Notes under the pieces: model-generated
Told to the model about the DNA's origin: nothing
The model's database searches: none
The model's input: only the letters and a program-made list of their open reading frames with translations
Source of the DNA: Micromonospora qiuiae
Lineage (GTDB): Bacteria; Actinomycetota; Actinomycetes; Mycobacteriales; Micromonosporaceae
Direction: 5' to 3'
Assembly (NCBI RefSeq): GCF_016863555.1
Contig: NZ_BOPC01000037.1
Span: forward strand, 1 to 64,000
Length of the DNA: 64,000 bases
Shown: in pieces, positions 59,671 to 64,000 of the stretch
Layout of the letters: the number at the start of each line of letters is the position of its first letter
Position numbering within the stretch: position 1 is the first letter of the stretch
Made by a program: the position numbers and the translations under genes

Positions 59671-60825
59671 CTACATGCCCAGGTCGCGAGCGATGATCAT
59701 GCGTTGCACCTCGGAGGTGCCCTCGCCGATCTCCAGGATCTTCGAGTCCCGCCAGAACCGGGCCACCGGGTACTCGTTCATGAAGCCGTACCCGCCGTGG
59801 ATCTGGGTCGCCTCCCGGGCGTTGTCCACCGCGATGGTGCTGGCGTGCAGTTTGGCGATCGCCGCCTGGCGCTTGAACGGCTCGCCGGCCAGCATCCGGG
59901 CCGCCGCGTCGTAGTACGCCAGCCGGGCGGTGTGCGCCTTCATCTCCATGTCCGCGACCTTGAACTGGATCGCCTGGTAGTTCCCGATCGGCTGGCCGAA
60001 GGCGTGGCGCTCCTTCGCGTACTTGATCGACTCGTCGACGCAGCCCTGCGCGAGGCCGACGGCCAGCGCGGCGATGGCGATCCGGCCCTCGTCGAGGATG
60101 CGCAGGAACTGGGCGAAGCCCCGGCCGCGCTCGCCGAGCAGGTTCTCCGCCGGCACCCGGCAGTCGTCGAAGATCAGCTCGTGGGTGTCCGAGGCGGTCC
60201 AGCCGACCTTGGAGTATCCCGGCGCGACGATGAAGCCGGGCGTACCGCTCGGCACGATGATGGTGGACAGTTCCTTCGAGCCGTCGGGGCGGATGCCGGT
60301 GACGGCGGTGACGGTGACCAGCGCGGTGATGTCGGTGCCCGAGTTCGTGATGAACGCCTTGGCGCCGTTGATCACCCATTCGTTGGTCGACTCGTCCAGC
60401 ACGGCCCGGGTCTCGGTGCCGCCAGCGTCCGAGCCGAAGCCCGGCTCGGTCAGCCCGAACCCGGCCAGCGCCTCACCGCTGAGCAGCTTCGGCAGCCATC
60501 GGGCCTTCTGTTCGTCGGTGCCGAAGCGGTAGATCGGCATCGCGCCGAGCGAGACCGCCGCCTCCAGGGTGATCGCCACGCTGGAGTCGACCCGGGCCAG
60601 TTCCTCCAGGGCCAGGCAGAGAGCGAAGTAGTCGCCCCCCATGCCGCCGTACTCCTCGCCGAAGGGCAGGCCGAACAGCCCCATCTTGCCCATCTGCCGG
60701 ATGATCTCGTACGGGAAGGTGCGCTGCTCGTAGTGCTCGGCGATGACCGGCGCGACCACCTCGCGGGCGAAGTCCCGCACGCTGTCGCGCAGCGCCTTCT
60801 GTTCCTCGCTGAGCCGGAAGTCCAT
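59671..60825 (-). CDS. Acyl-CoA dehydrogenase (short/branched-chain, isovaleryl-type candidate)
   Basis: A 384-residue flavoenzyme of standard length. Motifs are FGLTEPGFGSDAGGTETRA (FAD site), ARSVA-type core KYAKERHAFGQPIGNYQAIQ, QIHGGYGFMNEYPVARFWRD and EIGEGTSEVQRMII. The catalytic Glu position in EIGEGTSE is consistent with the short-chain group. It is 72 bp downstream of the carboxyltransferase gene; together with HMG-CoA lyase and biotin carboxylase this points to isovaleryl-CoA dehydrogenase in leucine breakdown. Substrate inferred from context. Confidence 0.9.
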   Translation of the reverse strand: MDFRLSEEQKALRDSVRDFAREVVAPVIAEHYEQRTFPYEIIRQMGKMGLFGLPFGEEYGGMGGDYFALCLALEELARVDSSVAITLEAAVSLGAMPIYRFGTDEQKARWLPKLLSGEALAGFGLTEPGFGSDAGGTETRAVLDESTNEWVINGAKAFITNSGTDITALVTVTAVTGIRPDGSKELSTIIVPSGTPGFIVAPGYSKVGWTASDTHELIFDDCRVPAENLLGERGRGFAQFLRILDEGRIAIAALAVGLAQGCVDESIKYAKERHAFGQPIGNYQAIQFKVADMEMKAHTARLAYYDAAARMLAGEPFKRQAAIAKLHASTIAVDNAREATQIHGGYGFMNEYPVARFWRDSKILEIGEGTSEVQRMIIARDLGM

Positions 60826-60897
60826 CGGGTTCCTCCTGTGTGGACGGAGCCGCCGGGCGCTCGTGACGCCGGGACGGGTGGTGCCGGGCCGGCCGGC

Positions 60898-62442
60898 TCA
60901 GACAGGGGTGACCCCGTGCCGGCGGCGGGAGAAGTGCCGTTCCTTGCCACCGGCGGCGGCGAACCGGCGGACCAACTCGGCGCGCAGCTCGTGTGGCTCG
61001 ACGATCGCGTCGATCACCAGTTCGCTGGCCAGCCGGACGATGTCGATGTCCCGCTCGTACTCCGCGCGCTTGGCGGCGACGAAGGCGGCCCGTTCGGCCT
61101 CGTCCTCGATCGCGGCGATCTTGTTCGCGTACACCGCGTTGACCGCGGCCTCCGCGCCCATCACCGCGATCTTCGCGGTGGGCAGGGCGATCGTGGCGTC
61201 CGGCTCGAAGCCCGGACCGGCCATGGCGTAGAGGCCGGCTCCGTACGCCTTGCGGACCACCACACAGATCTTGGGTACGGTCGCCTCGGAGATCGCGGTG
61301 ATCATCTTGGCGCCGTGCCGGATGATGCCCTGCTTCTCCACCGCGCTGCCGACCATGAACCCGGGCACGTCAGACAGGAACAGCAGCGGCACGTTGAACG
61401 CGTCGCAGAGCTGCACGAACCGGGTCGCCTTGTCGGCCGAGTCGACGAAGAGCACCCCACCTTTGAACATCGAGTTGTTGCCGACCACGCCGACGACCTC
61501 GCCGTTCAGCCGGCCGAACCCGACGGTCAACTCCTTGGCCCAGAGCGCCTGGATCTCGAAGAAGGAACCCTCGTCGAGCAGGCCCCTGACGTACCGCCGC
61601 ATGTCGAACGCCTGCCGCTCGCTCGCCGGCACCAGCGCGGCCAGGTCGGCCTTCTCCGGCGCATGCTTGGCGGGCGCCGTCGGCGGCGCCTGCGTCCAGT
61701 TCGCCGGCAGGTACGACAGGTAGCGCTTCACCACGTCGAGCGCCTCGGCCTCGGACTTGCAGAGGAAGTGCCCGACGCCGGACTCGGCGCAGTGCACCTT
61801 CGCCCCGCCCATCGCCTCCAGGGTGGTCTTCTCGCCGGTGACCATCTCGACCATCCGGTCGGAGCCGAGATACATGCTGGCGTTGCCGTCGACCATGGCC
61901 ACCACATCGCAGAACGCCGGGATGTACGCCCCACCGGCCGCGCTCGGCCCGAACAGCGCGCAGACCTGCGGGATCGAGCCGGAGGCGCGGACCTGGTTCC
62001 AGAAGATCTTCCCGGCGCCGCGTCGCCCGGGGAACAACTCGACCTGGTCGGTGATCCGGGCCCCGGCCGAGTCGACCAGGTAGACCATCGGCACACCGTT
62101 GTCGTACGCCCGCTCGATGATCCGGATGATCTTCTCGGCGGTACGCGCACCCCAACTGCCGGCCTTCACGGTCGAGTCGTTGGCCATCAGACAGACCTGG
62201 CGACCGTCGATGGTGGCCGTGCCGGTCACCACGCCGTCGGCGGGCAGCCCTTCGGCAAGCGCGTTGGCGTAGAGCCCGTCCTCGACGAACGACCCTTCGT
62301 CGACCAGCAACGCGACCCGCTCCCGCGCGAACAGCTTCCCCTTGGCCGAGTTCGCCGCGTGGTACTTCTCCGCACCGCCGGCCCGAACCCGCTTGCGCAG
62401 TTGCTCCAGCGCCACACCGTCACCCGTCACCCCGGCCCCCAT
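60898..62442 (-). CDS. Acyl-CoA carboxylase beta subunit (methylcrotonyl-CoA type)
   Basis: A 514-residue carboxyltransferase. Both crotonase-like halves are present: VYLVDSAGARITDQVELFPG and FGPSAAGGAYIPAFCDVVAM in the first, LLFLSDVPGFMVGSAVEKQG and VVRKAYGAGLYAMAGPGFEP in the second. It transfers CO2 from carboxybiotin to an acyl-CoA. The neighbouring HMG-CoA lyase and dehydrogenase suggest 3-methylcrotonyl-CoA as substrate. An AACGATCGTT palindrome lies 14-23 bp upstream of the start. Confidence 0.92.
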   Translation of the reverse strand: MGAGVTGDGVALEQLRKRVRAGGAEKYHAANSAKGKLFARERVALLVDEGSFVEDGLYANALAEGLPADGVVTGTATIDGRQVCLMANDSTVKAGSWGARTAEKIIRIIERAYDNGVPMVYLVDSAGARITDQVELFPGRRGAGKIFWNQVRASGSIPQVCALFGPSAAGGAYIPAFCDVVAMVDGNASMYLGSDRMVEMVTGEKTTLEAMGGAKVHCAESGVGHFLCKSEAEALDVVKRYLSYLPANWTQAPPTAPAKHAPEKADLAALVPASERQAFDMRRYVRGLLDEGSFFEIQALWAKELTVGFGRLNGEVVGVVGNNSMFKGGVLFVDSADKATRFVQLCDAFNVPLLFLSDVPGFMVGSAVEKQGIIRHGAKMITAISEATVPKICVVVRKAYGAGLYAMAGPGFEPDATIALPTAKIAVMGAEAAVNAVYANKIAAIEDEAERAAFVAAKRAEYERDIDIVRLASELVIDAIVEPHELRAELVRRFAAAGGKERHFSRRRHGVTPV

Positions 62443-62451
62443 CCCGACCGA

Positions 62452-62468
62452 CCTGAACGATCGTTAGG
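62452..62468. promoter_or_regulatory. Palindrome at the carboxyltransferase start
   Basis: CCTGAACGATCGTTAGG has the perfect core AACGATCGTT (62456-62465) and near-symmetric flanks. It overlaps the expected promoter/5' leader of the beta subunit gene, so binding there would block expression. Likely a TetR-type operator. Confidence 0.55.
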
Positions 62469-62519
62469 TTACCCCACCCCACCCCCGCCTCACCACGCCC
62501 CACGCCCGCCCCACCCCCG

Positions 62520-62590
62520 CGATCTTGCACTTCTCGTCGCCGCATATCGCCACAAAAGCCGCGAATAGCCGACACAAACTGCATGATCGG
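62520..62590. repeat. Imperfect inverted repeat between HMG-CoA lyase and carboxylase genes
   Basis: CGATCTTGCACTT at one end is nearly complementary to AAACTGCATGATCG at the other. The segment is AT-richer than its surroundings. It follows the HMG-CoA lyase stop by about 50 bp in transcription order. Possibly a degenerate dispersed element; function unknown. Confidence 0.45.
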
Positions 62591-62640
62591 CGCGGAGTTG
62601 GGGGCGCGCCTGGGGAGAGCGCGGGGGGAGAGGGCGGGGG

Positions 62641-63558
62641 TCAGGGGAGGGGGGTGAGGCGGGTGCGGGGGCCGGCGCGGAGGACTCCGGAGGGGAGGGG
62701 GCGGGCGGTGAGGGTCTCGGCCAACTTGGCGACCTCGATCAGGGCGTCCAGGTCGATGCCGGTGTCGATGCCCATGTCGTGCAGCATGTGCACGGCCTCC
62801 TCGGTGGCCAGGTTGCCGCTGGCTCCGGGCGCGTACGGGCAGCCGCCGAGGCCGCCGACGCTGGCGTCGAACTCGGTCACCCCGAACTCCAACGCGGTCA
62901 GCAGATTCGCCAGCGCAGTGCCCCGGGTGTTGTGGAAATGCAGCAGCACGGGAATGTGCGCGTTGCGATCGCGTACCGCTGTCAGCAGGTCACGGACCCG
63001 TCGGGGCGTACCCATGCCGGTGGTGTCGCCGAACGCGACACGGTCGGCACCGTCCCGGACCACGCGGTCCACGATGGCCGCGACCCGCGCCGGATCGATG
63101 TCTCCCTCGTACGGGCAACCGAAGCTGGTCGCGATGATCACCTCGGCCTGCGCGCCGGCACCGTGCAGCAGGTCGATCAGCTCGGCGATGTCGTCGAGCG
63201 ACTCGTCGGTGGAGCGGTTGACGTTACGCCGGTTGTGCGTGTCACTGGCGGAGACGACCACCTCGATCTCGGTGAACCCGGCGGCGAGCGCCCGCTGGGC
63301 ACCACGGGTGTTCGGCACCAGCGCCGAGTAGCGGATCCCCGCGACCTTCGTCGCCCGCCGCCACACCTCGTCGGCGTCGGCCATCTGCGGGATCGCCTTC
63401 GGGTGCACGAACGACACCGCCTCGATCCGCCCTACGCCGGTGCGGGAGAGCGCGTCGAGCAGCCGCACCTTGGCGTCGGTCGGAATCGGCTCCTCGTTCT
63501 GGAGCCCGTCCCGGGGCCCGACCTCCCGGATGGAGACGAAGTCCGGCAATTTCGCCAT
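62641..63558 (-). CDS. Hydroxymethylglutaryl-CoA lyase
   Basis: A 305-residue TIM-barrel lyase that splits HMG-CoA into acetoacetate and acetyl-CoA, the last step of leucine degradation. Motifs are IREVGPRDGLQNE (metal/catalytic Arg-Asp), SFGCPYEGDIDP, FGDTTGMGTPRRV, LHFHNTRGTALANLL (metal His) and GGLGGCPYAPGASGNLATEE, which holds the catalytic cysteine. The start is ATG 63558 after GTGAGGTGAT. A long hairpin separates it from the biotin carboxylase gene. Confidence 0.95.
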   Translation of the reverse strand: MAKLPDFVSIREVGPRDGLQNEEPIPTDAKVRLLDALSRTGVGRIEAVSFVHPKAIPQMADADEVWRRATKVAGIRYSALVPNTRGAQRALAAGFTEIEVVVSASDTHNRRNVNRSTDESLDDIAELIDLLHGAGAQAEVIIATSFGCPYEGDIDPARVAAIVDRVVRDGADRVAFGDTTGMGTPRRVRDLLTAVRDRNAHIPVLLHFHNTRGTALANLLTALEFGVTEFDASVGGLGGCPYAPGASGNLATEEAVHMLHDMGIDTGIDLDALIEVAKLAETLTARPLPSGVLRAGPRTRLTPLP

Positions 63559-63629
63559 CAGGGATCACCTCACTGTGACACGGCGCTGTTGCTGCTCTCC
63601 CCAGCATGTCACTCCAACAACCCAGCCTG

Positions 63630-63689
63630 GTTGATCAAGAGGTTTCCGTCAGTTCGAGCGCGGATCCCGACGCAAACCTCTTGATCAAC
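63630..63689. terminator. Long TTGATCAAGAGG inverted repeat (terminator or REP-like)
   Basis: GTTGATCAAGAGGTTTCCGT (63630 onward) pairs with ACGCAAACCTCTTGATCAAC (ending 63689), 20 of 21 positions, with an 18-nt loop. It lies between the biotin carboxylase and HMG-CoA lyase genes and would form a very stable stem. Confidence 0.85.
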
Positions 63690-63708
63690 GCGACTGGTGG
63701 GGTGGGGG

Positions 63709-64000
63709 TCAGCGCATGCGGGGGATGATCGTGGTGTCGTAGTCGCCGGAAACGAACTCGGGATTGCCGAGCAGCTCGACGAAGAAGGGCAGGTTGTTCT
63801 TCGGGCCGGTCAGCTCGAACCGGTCCACGGCCGCCTTCGCGCGCTCGATCGCCTCGGCGCGGGTGGGGGCACTGACGATCAGCTTGGCCATCAGGCTGTC
63901 GTAGAACGGGGTGACGGTGTTGCCCGCGACGTAGCCGGAATCGACGCGCACCCCCTCGCCGGTGGGCTCCACCCAGGTCTTGATCACGCCCGGGCCGGGC
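63709..64000 (-). CDS. Acyl-CoA carboxylase biotin carboxylase subunit, C-terminal part (right edge)
   Basis: The frame enters from the right edge and stops at 63709 (about 97 codons). It contains PGPGVIKTWVEPTGEGVRVD, GNTVTPFYDSLMAKLIVSAP, RAEAIERAKAAVDRFELTGP and NNLPFFVELLGNPEFVSGDY. These are the C-terminal subdomain of biotin carboxylase, including the dimer-side region. It ends right after this domain (TTIIPRMR), so no biotin carrier domain is attached and BCCP must be separate. With the beta subunit, lyase and dehydrogenase it completes a methylcrotonyl-CoA pathway cluster. Confidence 0.9.
   Translation of the reverse strand, partial: PGPGVIKTWVEPTGEGVRVDSGYVAGNTVTPFYDSLMAKLIVSAPTRAEAIERAKAAVDRFELTGPKNNLPFFVELLGNPEFVSGDYDTTIIPRMR

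Noticed and set aside
58855..62568. 1237-codon plus-strand frame across the STAND, dehydrogenase and carboxylase genes
   Set aside because: It spans three well-supported minus-strand genes and two intergenic regions; His/Arg/Gly/Asp-rich nonsense.

Overview
The window is high-GC actinobacterial DNA with strongly G/C-biased third codon positions and many GTG and a few likely TTG starts. The block crgA, DUF881 gene, class E sortase, trpG/pabA-type amidotransferase, pknB, pknA, pbpA, rodA, pstP, fhaB, fhaA, tRNA-Leu(CAG) matches the cell-division and kinase block that lies close to oriC in Mycobacterium tuberculosis and relatives. DUF397/helix-turn-helix pairs, DUF6458 proteins, a c-di-AMP riboswitch on an NlpC/P60 gene and dispersed palindromic intergenic repeats suggest Micromonosporaceae (Micromonospora-like). 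The genus is an inference, not a search result.

Layout. 1-4.5 kb: a cut unknown gene, a thioredoxin/NHL protein and a convergent 5-oxoprolinase operon (pxpB-pxpC-pxpA). 4.6-14.8 kb: housekeeping genes including a hemolysin III protein, SixA-like phosphatase between two DUF6458 paralogues, FadE5-like acyl-CoA dehydrogenase, SpoIIE-type phosphatase, RlpA-like protein, phosphoribosyltransferase, hydrolase, F420-type oxidoreductase, MFS transporter and CutA. 14.8-23 kb is the most plastic part. It holds a broken FMN reductase, a SigE-family ECF sigma factor with its membrane partner, LtrA, and a GntR-PP2C operon with TTGTCC palindromes. It also holds a tRNA-Gly(CCC) with a displaced copy of its 3' half about 1.1 kb downstream, flanked by truncated genes. 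This geometry fits the scar of a tRNA-integrating element. 23-27 kb: PPOX protein, dCTP deaminase and two NlpC/P60 hydrolases, one under a c-di-AMP riboswitch. 27-29.2 kb: a membrane FeS protein of EtfD type.

29.5-43.1 kb is the division/peptidoglycan block. PknA and PknB phosphorylate cell-wall factors, PstP reverses this, FhaA and FhaB read phosphothreonine, RodA and PbpA make peptidoglycan, and CrgA belongs to the divisome. 43-56.7 kb: an epimerase/WecB pair, a secreted subtilase with P-domain, an HTH-DUF397 pair, two PASTA-only membrane proteins, a GCS2 ligase and a YceI/MarR divergon. 56.9-64 kb: a STAND regulator beside a leucine/isovalerate catabolic cluster (acyl-CoA dehydrogenase, carboxyltransferase beta, HMG-CoA lyase, and biotin carboxylase cut by the right edge).

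Beyond the genes, several recurrent non-coding signals stand out: a 59-bp inverted repeat present twice between convergent genes; a second dispersed repeat also found twice between convergent genes; a long TTGATCAAGAGG hairpin; and a GTTAC-N6-GTAAC palindrome shared by the FadE5-like and EtfD-like genes, suggesting co-regulation of beta-oxidation and its electron outlet.
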